Positions 1-10,114 of a stretch of 45,173 nucleotides of DNA are shown in pieces. The stretch is taken from the IMG/VR virus record IMGVR_UViG_3300032288_005693, positions 1 through 45,173 of that record; one strand, 5' to 3'. The position numbers were made by a program, and so were the translations under genes. The notes beneath the pieces are model-generated. The model did no database searches. It was not told the origin of the DNA and saw nothing but the letters and a program-made list of their open reading frames with translations. Source of the DNA: a virus. The first letter of the stretch is position 1; each line of letters starts with the position of its first letter.

Positions 1-2
1 AT

Positions 3-674
3 GAAGCTAGTTTAAAAGCTAAACTTGAAGAATATCGACTTATCCTAGAACAAGAAAATGATTTCTTGTTTAATAGTCTTACTGAAGAAGAAAAACTTAA
101 AAAAGCTAAACTTGAAGAAGCTTTAAAAAAGCATGAGATCACTACTAATTTTGATTCAGGTGTTGCTACTTCAGATTTAAGTTTAAACATGGGTGGTGTT
201 GATATAGCATCTACTAGTGCTGTTAGTGCTACAGGTATGCAAGGTTTTAATTCCCAAGCACTAAACGCTCAAGCACTAGCTAATGCCAAAGCGCAAACAG
301 AAGAAGATAAAAGAAATGAACAAGCTACTATTGACACTACTGCTAAAGGTGTTCAAAAAGGTCTTGAACAGCATCAATTAAGCACTATGCCTACTATGCC
401 TACTACACCTGCTCAAGATTTTATTTGGCGTGAAAAAGGTGGTATTCAAACATTCTCACCACAGGATAATGTTATTGGGTTTAAAGATAATGGTATTATG
501 GGTCAAGCTGTTAATAACACCATTGCAGGTAATACTACTAATACCAATACTAATAACACTCGATCTATGATTAATATTAATATCAATGGTGGAAATAAAG
601 ATGAAATCTTTAAGACCATTCAAGATGCTCTTAAAAGAGCAGGTGTTGTTACTGAAAGAACTTCTTATGCTTAG
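3..674 (+). CDS. Tail tape-measure protein, C-terminal end (5' partial)
   Basis: The reading frame is open from the left edge, so this is the end of a longer protein whose start lies outside the window. The first visible residues are charged and helical (EASLKAKLEEY), followed by a Gln/Ala/Thr/Asn-rich low-complexity stretch. The last 35 residues carry an INININGG segment and then a short amphipathic helix ending near DALKRAG. That ending is common in phage tape-measure proteins, which set tail length. The gene lies directly before two baseplate-like genes, the hub and the spike, which is the usual place for a tape measure. A TTG at 66 could be read as a start but has no SD and the frame continues upstream. 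The role is inferred from the C-terminal pattern and synteny. Confidence 0.6.
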   Translation, partial: EASLKAKLEEYRLILEQENDFLFNSLTEEEKLKKAKLEEALKKHEITTNFDSGVATSDLSLNMGGVDIASTSAVSATGMQGFNSQALNAQALANAKAQTEEDKRNEQATIDTTAKGVQKGLEQHQLSTMPTMPTTPAQDFIWREKGGIQTFSPQDNVIGFKDNGIMGQAVNNTIAGNTTNTNTNNTRSMINININGGNKDEIFKTIQDALKRAGVVTERTSYA

Positions 675-688
675 AAAGGATTTTTTAA

Positions 689-1282
689 ATGCCTAGTCTT
701 TTAGATCTTACTAATGGTTCAGGTGTTAAACCTGTTATTTTTGATATTGTTGCTCCTGATGGCTATTCTTCCTTGTTAAATGATGGACAGTCTGACCTTA
801 GACTTGTCCTTCAAGTTAATCCCAAAAATCTTAAATTCTCTTACACTAAGAAAATCACTAGAACTCAAACCTTTGGGGGATTTATTGAAACCCATTGGGG
901 CGATGAACCTATTACCACTAATATTGAAACTTCCACAGGGGGGTTTATTCGTGTAGGTGCAGGTTTATCAGCTATTACAGGCGCTGTCCCTTCTGTAGGT
1001 GGATCGGATAAAAATGATGGTACTCGTATGGATACTTTAGCTTATGACAAATACTTAGACTTATTAGCACTCTTTCATAATAATGGTGCTTTATATGATG
1101 CCTATGGGAATATCGTTGTACATGGTCGTATTAAAATGTCTTTTAATGGTGGGACTTGGTTCGGATGGTTTCAATCTTTTACAGTTACAGATAGTAATGA
1201 AACACCTTACCAATTTGCTCTTTCTGCAGGATTTCAAATAGAAAGAGAAGTCCATGAAATAAGAACTCAAATGGGGATTTAA
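689..1282 (+). CDS. Baseplate/tail-tube-associated protein, short paralogue
   Basis: A 197-residue protein starting ATG after SD AGAAAGGA. Residues about 40-75 contain VNPKNLKFSYTKK followed by an aromatic/Gly segment and HWGDEP. The next gene has the matching series VNPQSLGLSFNKV and AWGEDL, so the two share a domain. Proteins of this kind sit between the tape measure and the hub in contractile-tail operons and are usually tube-end or baseplate connectors. The specific family is not recognised. Position in the operon (14 bases after the tape measure, 5 bases before the next start) supports a structural tail role. Confidence 0.6.
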   Translation: MPSLLDLTNGSGVKPVIFDIVAPDGYSSLLNDGQSDLRLVLQVNPKNLKFSYTKKITRTQTFGGFIETHWGDEPITTNIETSTGGFIRVGAGLSAITGAVPSVGGSDKNDGTRMDTLAYDKYLDLLALFHNNGALYDAYGNIVVHGRIKMSFNGGTWFGWFQSFTVTDSNETPYQFALSAGFQIEREVHEIRTQMGI

Positions 1283-1287
1283 AATAA

Positions 1288-2355
1288 ATGAAACCTACTC
1301 TTGATATTAGTCAATTTGCTCAACTCGCCACAGGTGAACTTTTTCAAATGTATAGCAATGAAGTTTCTAATGGGGGTTATCCTGTTGATACTTCTGATTC
1401 TGTTGCTCGTTCTTATTCACCTTTTGTCTTATATATAGAACCACCTAATGTTATTAACCCAAGAGTTGTTAGAACTCAAAGTCAAATCACTTCTACTAAA
1501 ATCCCACCTTTTGCATCCCCATTAAGAAATCGTGCTTATCTTGCTACTAATGTTAATAGTCTTAATGGTGCTTCTATTTCTTCTAATGCTAAAAACCCCA
1601 TCTATTCTTTTAATAGTCAAGTTACTGAAAATAACACTTCCCAAGCAGGACTTTCTGATAGGGATGTGGGTTTAGATATTATTGATCAATATAAACAGCT
1701 AAAAGATTTGCCACCTATGGTCTTTTTAGTTAATCCCCAATCTTTAGGTTTATCCTTTAATAAGGTTCAACAATATACTGAAAGAACACGATTTGGATAT
1801 GTCTTTCAAGCATGGGGGGAAGACTTACCTGATCTTGATATTCAATGTAAGTCAGGTGCTTATATTGCTTATGGGGATTCTAGTAAAACTGCTACAGGTT
1901 TACAATTTGCTTCTATGAGAGATAGTGCAGGATTTAGACAAGTCTTAGCTATTCTTGCCATGTATCGTAATGGTGCTACCATTAGAGATCGTGTAGGTAG
2001 ATCTGAAGTTATTCATGAAGTTGGTCGTTTTGTTATTCAATATGATGGCACTATATATAAAGGTTCTCTTGAATCTTTTGAATATGGTTATGATGAAGCT
2101 CAAATGCATGGTGGCATGGATTTTTCTTTTAAAATGAAAGTTCATGAAATGACTTATTTTGAACCTATTAAAGCACAAAATAAAGCTATCCCCAAAGCAC
2201 CATATAATGAAACTAATAATGAACTTAAGCCTTCTAATTTAGAAGATAATCAATCTACTAAACCTGTTGATGCGAGTATTTTCTTACCCACAGAACAAAG
2301 CTTAGAAACTCAAGTTAATAGCTTATTTAATTCATCTTTCCAACAGGGACAATAA
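1288..2355 (+). CDS. Baseplate/tail-tube-associated protein, long paralogue
   Basis: A 355-residue protein. Residues about 145-290 match the preceding protein in order: VNPQSLGLSFNKV, a Tyr/Arg/Thr segment, AWGEDLPDLD, a Gly-rich strand, a segment with MYRNGA and VIHEVG, and a C-terminal strand-rich part. The N-terminal 140 residues and the last 60 are Ser/Asn/Thr-rich and look like linkers. It follows the first paralogue by 5 bases and ends 1 base before the hub start, so translation is probably coupled. A structural role at the tube end or baseplate is inferred from synteny; no catalytic motif is seen. Confidence 0.6.
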   Translation: MKPTLDISQFAQLATGELFQMYSNEVSNGGYPVDTSDSVARSYSPFVLYIEPPNVINPRVVRTQSQITSTKIPPFASPLRNRAYLATNVNSLNGASISSNAKNPIYSFNSQVTENNTSQAGLSDRDVGLDIIDQYKQLKDLPPMVFLVNPQSLGLSFNKVQQYTERTRFGYVFQAWGEDLPDLDIQCKSGAYIAYGDSSKTATGLQFASMRDSAGFRQVLAILAMYRNGATIRDRVGRSEVIHEVGRFVIQYDGTIYKGSLESFEYGYDEAQMHGGMDFSFKMKVHEMTYFEPIKAQNKAIPKAPYNETNNELKPSNLEDNQSTKPVDASIFLPTEQSLETQVNSLFNSSFQQGQ

Positions 2356-2356
2356 T

Positions 2357-5300
2357 ATGACTACCACTACTAAAGGCACTAGCTTTATTAATACTTCTAG
2401 AATTGAAAATAGACCTTATGCTGGTTCTTGGAAACCTAATTTTAGAAAAGTACATACTTGGTCGCCTGATGCTCTTGTTTATATTAATGGGGATACTGCA
2501 TTAATAGGTTGCCAAGAATGTAAAAATAAAATCGATTTCCAACCTTTCATTACTTCAGCTAATGTTGAAACAGGTACTACTTCTAGTTCTACTAGTGCTT
2601 CTATTAACTTCTCTATCCCTAAGCATCATGGCGATAGCATCTTTAAAGATGGCACTTTTATTCTATGTGTAGGTCTTGAAGTTAATATCTATTATCGTGG
2701 TTACTTCAATGTTGAAAAGTTATTAGAATCTGAAACTATTGATTATGGCGATGAAGTTTATGATATACAAGATCTTAAAATGAAACCTTACTATCCTGTT
2801 TTTCATGGGGTAGTTACTAATGTATCTTATACTTATAGTGGGGGATTTTATACAGGTTCTTTGTCTTGTAATGGCTTATTACATTTTTGGCAATATCAAT
2901 ATATCATTACCCAAGCAGGGGCGCTTGAATCTGTCCCTAATGCTCAAATGCAACCTACAGGACATATCTTTACAGGGTGGACACCACATCAAATTATCCA
3001 ATACCTTTTTAAAGATAAGGGTGGCGCTCAAAAAAATGATCTAGGTTTTGGTATTTCCCAAGCTTCTAATGTTAGTTCTCAAGGTGGTGATGAATTATGG
3101 CAACAAGCACTTCAATATTGGGAAACAAGATTTTCTCAAGGTCTTTACAATTTAAGAATGTATGGTGCTTCAGGTAATCTTTTAACACAAGGCGCTTCAG
3201 AATATATTTCTAACCTTATTGTTCAAAGTGGTGCTTTAAGTCCAAGATCTAATAATGGTCTACCTTCTATGAACTCTCAACAAAAAGTAGATAATAGCAT
3301 TGATCCCAAAGTTCTTAGACAATATGACTTAATAGAAATCCCTTTAACAGGTACAGATCCTGAACAAATACAACCTTTTACTTTAGATGTGGGTGCTGTA
3401 GGTCAACTTGATTCTTTTCAATCTACTTATGAAACTAAATTAGGTTTAGCTGATACTGTTGTTGAAAAAACAAATTGGGAATTTTTTCAAGATGTTGATG
3501 GGGATCTTGTCTTTAAACCACCCATGTTCAATCTTAATGTTAAAGGCAGTAGAGTCTATACTATTAAACCTGAAGATATTGTTGATATTGGTTTTTCCCA
3601 AAAAGAACCTAATGCCACTTATGTTGTCTGTAAAGGTAATATGTTTGGCAATATGACAGGTGTTGTTGATAATGCTCAAATATCCCCACAAGCACAATAT
3701 GTTGATTATCGTTTAGTAGCTAAATTTGGATGGCGTGAAAACCAATTTGATGCCACCCATATTAAAGACCCTAAATCAGCTTTCTATATGGCTAGTGCTA
3801 GACTTGATCTTCTTAATAAAGATGTTGAAGGCTGTACTTTAACTATTCCTTTAAGACCTGAATTAAAAGCAGGTTATCCAATCTATATAGAACATATCGA
3901 TTGTTTTTATTATGTTGAAGCAGTTAGTCATTCTTTTTCTTTTGGTGGGGACTGTACTTCTTCTTTAACACTTGTTTGTAGAAGAAAGAAATTTATATTG
4001 CCAGGAAGTTCTAATACTTCTTATGCACAAGATTCAGCAAGAGCGATTGATTTAGCTAATATTTCTCAACCTAATAAATATCTTAATACTTTGGACTCTG
4101 AAGGTAATGTTCGTGTTTGTGGTTTTCCTAATGTAGTAATGGCTTTAGATCAAACTAAAATCAATCCTACTTCATTACCTAGCGGTCAAGATAATATTGA
4201 AATCTCTACACCTGAACATATTAATATGCTTATCCTTGAAGCGCATAATGCAGGTATTTTACAAATTACACCCCAAGCAAGTAGTGATCTAAGCAAAGGC
4301 AATCCTTTATTTACTGGACCTTTCTTTGTTAGAAATCCTGCTTCTACAGATGGTGAAGGTGAAATCATTGGGATTCTTAATGTTAATAATTTATCCCCAC
4401 AAGGATTAGATACACCTGCTATTCAATCTAAAGATGCTTCTATTAAAGCGAGTGATAAGAATCTTAATGAAATTAGTTTAGATCAACTTAAAGTACAAGG
4501 TCAAGGTAATACAGAAAGCATTAATGCTTTGGATAGTAATAACCCTGCAGGTTTAGGACAACAACAAACTAATGTTGATAATCAAGTAAGTTTAAGACAA
4601 CTTGTAGATTTAGTTAAAGCTTATAGATCATCTAATACTACTGCTTTTGGTCAAGGTAGTAAAAATAATATCCTTGCTAACCTTGCCACTAGAAAATCCA
4701 CTTTTGGTTCAGCAGTCGCAGGTCATTATAGATATTATAGCTGTTCACATCCTGACCCCACTATGCAGGGCGCTACAGAAATCTCTGTTAAACAAGGTAA
4801 AGTAGATTTTAAACAACCACCATTAATAGAAGCCGACCCTTCTCTTAAAAATGTTAATGTAGTGCTACCTAATCCCACTACTCAAAACGATGGCAATTTA
4901 ATAGATTTTGTTGATGATCCTAATTTTGTTAAAACAGGTATTCGTATCTTTAAGAATGTAGGCGAACAACAACAAATTGTACCTACTAGTGAAATTAAAG
5001 GACTTGCTTTCCAAAAGATTGATTTGGAATATGAAACTACTGTTGTTACTAATCAAGTACAGGGTTCACCTGTTACTAAAATGTCAGGTATGTCCTATAA
5101 TCAAATTGCTAGATTTATGCAAGATCAACTCTTCTCTAAAGGTAGACCCATCTTAAGACAAAATAGAATTGGCGCTAATGATCCACAGATTAATACAAAG
5201 ATTACTCAAGCTTTATTTGATGCGGATAAAATAGATGAAGTAGGCGAAGATATTCTTAAAGCTTATGCTGATGGTTCTTTATGTAATGGCGATGGCAAAT

Positions 5301-6799
5301 CTATTATAGGGGATTATGTGGAAGTTAATGGTGAAGGTTTACAAAGAATTTTATCTGTTGCGATTAGAGAATGGTCTAAAAATATTTATGATGCACCTGT
5401 TGCTAATGAGAATGGCATTACTAAAGAACAGGCAAAAGTAGATCCAAGAAATGTTGCATGGCAACAAACACCAAGTAAATCTGCTATTGATCTTTATACA
5501 GGACAAAATTATTTATTTGATTGTCAGGTAGCATGGTGTGGTTTATTTGCTCTTTATTGTATTAAAGAAAGTGGTGCTGTTAAACCTAGTGCTTATGGTA
5601 GTTTTATGGGTGGTTGTTCAGGTCTTTATTCTAAATGGGGTTCTACACCACGATTTATCGATTACTATAAAAATAAAGGTGTTGAAATCAAGGTAGGTGA
5701 TATTGTTGTCTTTAATGGTATAGATAGCAATACAGGTATGCCTACTAAAAACTCAAGTGATTATGGTAAACATATTGCTTTATGTGCAGAAGTACATAAA
5801 GACTTTATCATCTGTGTAGATGGCAATTCTATTGGTGAACACCCTGATGGTAAAAAAGGTTCAGGCGTTGTTAAGACTAAAAGAAAGAAAGATATTATTT
5901 GGTATCTTTATCGATTCTTACCTGAAGATTTTGTTCCTGTTTCTCAAAACGCTACCACTAATCCTAATGATAGTGTCTATAAACTTAAACTTAATAATAT
6001 TGTTAATAACCTTATGGCTAAACTCACCACTAAGCATCCTGTTCTTAATGATATAAAAAAAGCCAAAGAGAATCAACAAGCTATCCAAACCATTTTTGAT
6101 TCTCAAGGTGAAGCTATCTTTAATCTTCAAAAAGACTTAAAAATCTTATTAGATCGTGTAGGTGGTTTTACTCTTAATCCAAGTAATAGTCTTTCTAGTG
6201 GTTCAGGTGGTTATAATAATGACCCCACTGTTATGCCTGTATTCCCTGTATCTGATGAATATGGCTATGAAGTCTTTGGTAGTTATCCTTATGGTAGGGG
6301 ATTGTCTATAAGAAAAGGTGGTGCTTTTGAACAGCTACTAAAGAAAGACAAGAATAATACTTTTGATTATCAAGACACCCAAGAGAACATTGCAGGTAGT
6401 GATCTAGCTAATATTACCTATAAAGAAGATAACAATACGATCAATAATGTTGTTAGTTCAGATGCCAATCTTAATAAAGAAATCGCACCTAATATTATTG
6501 ATGGTGGTTTGGCAAATCAAGCAATCAATCAAACTACAACAGATCAAGGCGTTATTATTGAATCTGTCCCCAAACGATTAAAAGATATAACACCTAATTA
6601 TGATAAAAAAGGTGCAGTCTGTGATTGTAGGGCGTATGATAGAGATCTACAACTTTTAGGGATTAGTTTAGATGGTGTGTATAATTATGTCAATGTAGGA
6701 CAAGAACAGCTAGTTAAAAAAATGGCTAATGATAATTTCTCTAAAGCTGAAGTTTGGAAAGAAAACCAAAGCAAGTTAATAGGTGGTGAAAAGAAATGA
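2357..6799 (+). CDS. Baseplate hub protein with internal CHAP-type cysteine peptidase/amidase domain
   Basis: A 1480-residue protein. The N-terminal ~550 residues look like a tail hub (gp27/late-control-D type): strand-rich, with YRGYF, a VTNVSYTY segment and repeated GY/VEAVSHSF-type strands. Residues ~1040-1200 form a CHAP/NlpC-P60-like domain. Cys1061 lies in VAWCGLF, then GDIVVF, His1139 in GKHIALC, and Asn1157 in VDGNS, giving the Cys-His-Asn order expected for peptidoglycan hydrolysis during DNA entry. The last 270 residues hold a short coiled coil, a Tyr/Gly-rich patch and a conserved-looking CDCRAYDRDL segment. It overlaps the spike gene by 4 bases (ATGA). The hub assignment is by architecture and synteny; the CHAP residues are visible directly. 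Confidence 0.75.
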   Translation: MTTTTKGTSFINTSRIENRPYAGSWKPNFRKVHTWSPDALVYINGDTALIGCQECKNKIDFQPFITSANVETGTTSSSTSASINFSIPKHHGDSIFKDGTFILCVGLEVNIYYRGYFNVEKLLESETIDYGDEVYDIQDLKMKPYYPVFHGVVTNVSYTYSGGFYTGSLSCNGLLHFWQYQYIITQAGALESVPNAQMQPTGHIFTGWTPHQIIQYLFKDKGGAQKNDLGFGISQASNVSSQGGDELWQQALQYWETRFSQGLYNLRMYGASGNLLTQGASEYISNLIVQSGALSPRSNNGLPSMNSQQKVDNSIDPKVLRQYDLIEIPLTGTDPEQIQPFTLDVGAVGQLDSFQSTYETKLGLADTVVEKTNWEFFQDVDGDLVFKPPMFNLNVKGSRVYTIKPEDIVDIGFSQKEPNATYVVCKGNMFGNMTGVVDNAQISPQAQYVDYRLVAKFGWRENQFDATHIKDPKSAFYMASARLDLLNKDVEGCTLTIPLRPELKAGYPIYIEHIDCFYYVEAVSHSFSFGGDCTSSLTLVCRRKKFILPGSSNTSYAQDSARAIDLANISQPNKYLNTLDSEGNVRVCGFPNVVMALDQTKINPTSLPSGQDNIEISTPEHINMLILEAHNAGILQITPQASSDLSKGNPLFTGPFFVRNPASTDGEGEIIGILNVNNLSPQGLDTPAIQSKDASIKASDKNLNEISLDQLKVQGQGNTESINALDSNNPAGLGQQQTNVDNQVSLRQLVDLVKAYRSSNTTAFGQGSKNNILANLATRKSTFGSAVAGHYRYYSCSHPDPTMQGATEISVKQGKVDFKQPPLIEADPSLKNVNVVLPNPTTQNDGNLIDFVDDPNFVKTGIRIFKNVGEQQQIVPTSEIKGLAFQKIDLEYETTVVTNQVQGSPVTKMSGMSYNQIARFMQDQLFSKGRPILRQNRIGANDPQINTKITQALFDADKIDEVGEDILKAYADGSLCNGDGKSIIGDYVEVNGEGLQRILSVAIREWSKNIYDAPVANENGITKEQAKVDPRNVAWQQTPSKSAIDLYTGQNYLFDCQVAWCGLFALYCIKESGAVKPSAYGSFMGGCSGLYSKWGSTPRFIDYYKNKGVEIKVGDIVVFNGIDSNTGMPTKNSSDYGKHIALCAEVHKDFIICVDGNSIGEHPDGKKGSGVVKTKRKKDIIWYLYRFLPEDFVPVSQNATTNPNDSVYKLKLNNIVNNLMAKLTTKHPVLNDIKKAKENQQAIQTIFDSQGEAIFNLQKDLKILLDRVGGFTLNPSNSLSSGSGGYNNDPTVMPVFPVSDEYGYEVFGSYPYGRGLSIRKGGAFEQLLKKDKNNTFDYQDTQENIAGSDLANITYKEDNNTINNVVSSDANLNKEIAPNIIDGGLANQAINQTTTDQGVIIESVPKRLKDITPNYDKKGAVCDCRAYDRDLQLLGISLDGVYNYVNVGQEQLVKKMANDNFSKAEVWKENQSKLIGGEKK

Positions 6800-9021
6800 C
6801 AAGTATTACTTCTATGACTAATAATTTGAGAAATGATTTAGCACCCAAATCATCTTCTCATGGGTGGTCTAAACTTTCTCTTTCTTTAGCTAGTATTATT
6901 AAAGTATATGCTGAAGAATTAAGATGCGATATTAAGGTTGTTCAAGGTGAAAAAGATGAACCCACTTATTCAGGCGTTGAAATTATCTTACCTGCTTTTG
7001 GCGCTAGACACTTTCTAGGTGCTATTCCTGAAGTTAATGATCTTTGTATTGTAGGTTGGATGATTACAGATACTGATGGTAAAAGAAAACCTGCCATTAT
7101 AGGATGGTTTCCTAAGACTCCTTTTTTAGGTCATGATTGGTTACCTACTCAAGCTACTACTACTGAAGAAGGTATGCTTAATACTCCAAAAGATCGACTT
7201 GAACTTAAAGGCATTTCCCATCGTATTAGAAATAAACTAAGACACTTTCAAGCAGGTAATATTGGCGCTTCTTCTGCACAAGGTTCGGATCTTGTTTTAG
7301 ATGAAGGTGTTTTATTATCTAATAGAAGAGCAAATGAGATTAGATTAAGGGATCAAGATCAAGCATTAGTTATTAGAAGTCAACAACAATTCCATACTAT
7401 GAGTGGTGCTAGAATTTATGGTGGTATTGTTCAAAGGGATGCTAGAACTTTACCTAAAGAACTTATTTCTGATGGTAGTGATTGGACAGACCCTTATCAA
7501 TTAGATATAGATGGCAAACCTAAAAGAAACTTTAAAACAGATAGCATCCCACAAGATAATTATAAACCCCATAATCTTTTTAGAAAAAATAGTCTTATCG
7601 ACAAATCCAATTTTGAAAAAGATGGGGGGTTTATTACTCTTGATCCATATAGTTATGTATATACTGCTAATCTTGTTAATGAGTTTTTTGAAAATGAAAG
7701 TGAAACTAGGGGTCTTGTCTATGGTGGTAAAGCTATACTAAGATTAAATACTCAAGGTTTACCTTCTTTTACTCAAAACATGGCTACTGAATATCGTATT
7801 GAACTTAATCATTTAACAGATGGCACTTTACCTGTAAGTGAACAGACTGATGGTTTTGATTCAGATAGACTTCCTAATGTAAAAGAAAGTAAAGATAAAC
7901 TACCTTTTGTAGAATTTGTTTTAGGTTCTGTTGTGGGTAATGAAGCTTTTACCATTACAGGTAGAGAATTATATGGCAAACCTTTATCACCTAAAATTGA
8001 ATTTGGCGCAGGGTCTTCTCTTATTGATGCTTCTCTTTTAGATTTACAAGACCATTCAGCTACTTTAATTAAAGTGCAACCTGTGGTAGGTGAAGATCCT
8101 GCATCTTTTATTTCTTTTACTAAAGGTGGGGCTTTAAGAACATATATAGGTAATAAGACAAATGAATATGGCATTAAAGCTAAAGTTGAAAGTGGTGTGG
8201 GATTATCTGCACAAAAGATAGATATTCAAACTACAGGTAATATTAGTATGAATACAGGTGGCAGTGCTAGTATTACTTCTAATAACAATATTGATCTAAA
8301 AACTTCTAAAGTTATTAATGTTAATGCTGTTAATACTATTAATCTCAATTCAAGTGAAAGAATCAATTTATCCGCACCTGTTGTTTCTTTAGCTGATGCA
8401 GGACAAGTTGTTCTTAAATCTCAAAGTGCTTTAAATTTTGGCAGTAGTGAAACTATTAATCTTTCTGCTAAAGGTAAAAATGAAACAATCATGGGGTCTT
8501 CTAATACCACCATTAGCGGGCCAAAAGATTTTAATATGTTATCTGGCCCACCAAGATCTACTAAAATTTTAGCATCACCTGCAACAGGTCAAATGGCAGG
8601 GATTGTAGATGAAAAAGTTGTAGCTTATGGCGATGAACTTAATACCTATTTAACAACAAGCAATATCACTGATCTAATTACTTCAGGGACAAAAAATATT
8701 GTTATTGGCGCAGGTGCTTTAAATCAAACAGTCGGTGCTAATGCTATTAATCTTACACCTGCTAGTGCTACCATGACTGCAACAGCAGGTGTTGCTAGTG
8801 TTTCATCCTTAGCAGGTATAGCAAGTTTAATAGGCGTTGCAGGTGCTGTTGTTAATAGTGAAGCATTATCTACTATTAGGGGTGGTGTCTCATTAGTGTT
8901 AGCAAGTAAAGGCGCTAGTGTAGGATTTATTATGTGTGGATCAGATCGTGATCCTGTAACAGGGTTACCTTATCAAGCTTTGGGGTTAATCCCAAGAGGT
9001 CATATTTTAAGTGTAGGTTAA
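6796..9021 (+). CDS. Baseplate spike protein (OB fold plus beta-helix)
   Basis: A 741-residue protein. Residues ~55-115 contain VEIILPAFGARHFLGAIP, then NDLCIVGW and AIIGWFP, the pattern of the gp5/VgrG N-terminal OB fold. Residues ~465-580 are short repeated strands with Asn/Ser turns (NINLNSSERINLSAP, ETINLSAKG), as in the triple-stranded beta-helix of T4 gp5 or VgrG. An Ala/Gly/Ser-rich hydrophobic stretch follows at ~675-705, and the protein ends after a GHILSVG segment. No lysozyme domain is visible; the cell-wall activity appears to sit in the hub instead. The start overlaps the hub stop (ATGA). It would form the membrane-piercing tip of the tail. Confidence 0.75.
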   Translation: MTSITSMTNNLRNDLAPKSSSHGWSKLSLSLASIIKVYAEELRCDIKVVQGEKDEPTYSGVEIILPAFGARHFLGAIPEVNDLCIVGWMITDTDGKRKPAIIGWFPKTPFLGHDWLPTQATTTEEGMLNTPKDRLELKGISHRIRNKLRHFQAGNIGASSAQGSDLVLDEGVLLSNRRANEIRLRDQDQALVIRSQQQFHTMSGARIYGGIVQRDARTLPKELISDGSDWTDPYQLDIDGKPKRNFKTDSIPQDNYKPHNLFRKNSLIDKSNFEKDGGFITLDPYSYVYTANLVNEFFENESETRGLVYGGKAILRLNTQGLPSFTQNMATEYRIELNHLTDGTLPVSEQTDGFDSDRLPNVKESKDKLPFVEFVLGSVVGNEAFTITGRELYGKPLSPKIEFGAGSSLIDASLLDLQDHSATLIKVQPVVGEDPASFISFTKGGALRTYIGNKTNEYGIKAKVESGVGLSAQKIDIQTTGNISMNTGGSASITSNNNIDLKTSKVINVNAVNTINLNSSERINLSAPVVSLADAGQVVLKSQSALNFGSSETINLSAKGKNETIMGSSNTTISGPKDFNMLSGPPRSTKILASPATGQMAGIVDEKVVAYGDELNTYLTTSNITDLITSGTKNIVIGAGALNQTVGANAINLTPASATMTATAGVASVSSLAGIASLIGVAGAVVNSEALSTIRGGVSLVLASKGASVGFIMCGSDRDPVTGLPYQALGLIPRGHILSVG

Positions 9022-9076
9022 TAATCATTTAATATGTTTATTAATAAAAAAAGAGTATCTTAAAAGGATTGAAAAA

Positions 9077-10114
9077 ATGAATAAGTATGCAATACAAAAG
9101 ATCTACAATGTAGCTTCAGATGTACCTAACTCCAAGAAGTTAAGGAATGCTTGTCTTAAAGCATTAAAGACATCATCTAAAATGCAAAAGTTTGGTAGTG
9201 ATGAGAATCATGAAGAAGCTTTAAATAATTTATCCCCTGCAGAACAAAAAGAAGTTAAAGTGGGTGTTCTTGCACATATTGCAAATAAAGTTAAAACAAT
9301 AGTTGAAACTGATATGGGTCAAGATGTTTTAAAGACAATTAAAGATTTAATAACCACAAGTGGTGTTGCAGGGAAGATCAATAAAATTGAAGAAAAAATG
9401 ATAACCCCAAGCAATAACTTTGAAAAGCTTATTAGTGATAAAGTTAAATCTTATGCTAAAGCATCAGATGCTTTAGCATTTATTGCTCGTTTAACAAAAG
9501 CTGAAAAACCTGAAGATATTGTTAATGCTTTGGATATATCTATGGATGAATTTAAAGAGAATATTTCTGTTGTCTTAGGGGATAAACTTACAGGATATTT
9601 AACTAAGCCTTATCAAGCATGGTATCAAGCTATGGCTGAAATTAAAGAAGTTTATAAACTATATACGGTAGAACTTGCAATGACCTTGTTAGAAATTGCA
9701 GTCATAGGTGGTATAGGTATGTATATAGCAGGACACCATGATATAGTTCATATTTTTCATGCTCTTTGGGATGGCGTTAAAGAAGTAATAACACTAGTTG
9801 TGGTTAGTGTTATATTAATGGATGTAAAAGACTCTGCTCAATTTATTAGAAAACAAGATGTGCTTATTAAAGCAATCCCAATCGTTATTGTTAATGATCT
9901 CATTCGTGCTTTAAAATGGACTTGGAGTAAAGTAGTCGTTTTCTTTAGCAATATTGTTTCTAAAGTCAGTGACTTTTTTAGTGATTGGTTAGGTGGTGAT
10001 GATGATGATTTAACAAGTAGTCGTACTGCTAGTACTCTTGTATTCTTGGAAACTTTAAGACTAGCTGAACAAAACCCCAAATTCCAAAACAAACTATTAT
10101 TAGCTTTATCTTAA
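9077..10114 (+). CDS. Membrane-spanning paralogue A (LRxAC leader, RTAS tail), function unknown
   Basis: A 345-residue protein with SD AAAAGGA and a 55-base gap after the spike gene. The N-terminus has KKLRNACLKAL (residues ~20-30). Hydrophobic segments lie at about 198-220, 234-252 and 263-275. The C-terminal 30 residues contain SSRTAST (R316-T-A-S319) and then an amphipathic helix. The protein at 31469-32449 on the other strand has the same design: LRRACLIAM near the start, a central membrane segment, a K/R-rich loop followed by a short acidic stretch, then QKTASRR and a terminal helix. They are diverged paralogues about 21 kb apart. No enzymatic motif is seen. Possible roles include an internal virion membrane-active protein or a tail-associated pore; neither is proven. 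Confidence 0.75.
   Translation: MNKYAIQKIYNVASDVPNSKKLRNACLKALKTSSKMQKFGSDENHEEALNNLSPAEQKEVKVGVLAHIANKVKTIVETDMGQDVLKTIKDLITTSGVAGKINKIEEKMITPSNNFEKLISDKVKSYAKASDALAFIARLTKAEKPEDIVNALDISMDEFKENISVVLGDKLTGYLTKPYQAWYQAMAEIKEVYKLYTVELAMTLLEIAVIGGIGMYIAGHHDIVHIFHALWDGVKEVITLVVVSVILMDVKDSAQFIRKQDVLIKAIPIVIVNDLIRALKWTWSKVVVFFSNIVSKVSDFFSDWLGGDDDDLTSSRTASTLVFLETLRLAEQNPKFQNKLLLALS

Noticed and set aside
66-674. Complete gene starting at TTG 66
   Set aside because: The frame is open to base 3 with coding-like helical residues upstream, and there is no SD before 66.
7809-8174. 121-aa minus ORF inside the spike gene
   Set aside because: Fully inside a strong plus-strand structural gene; composition reflects the opposite frame.
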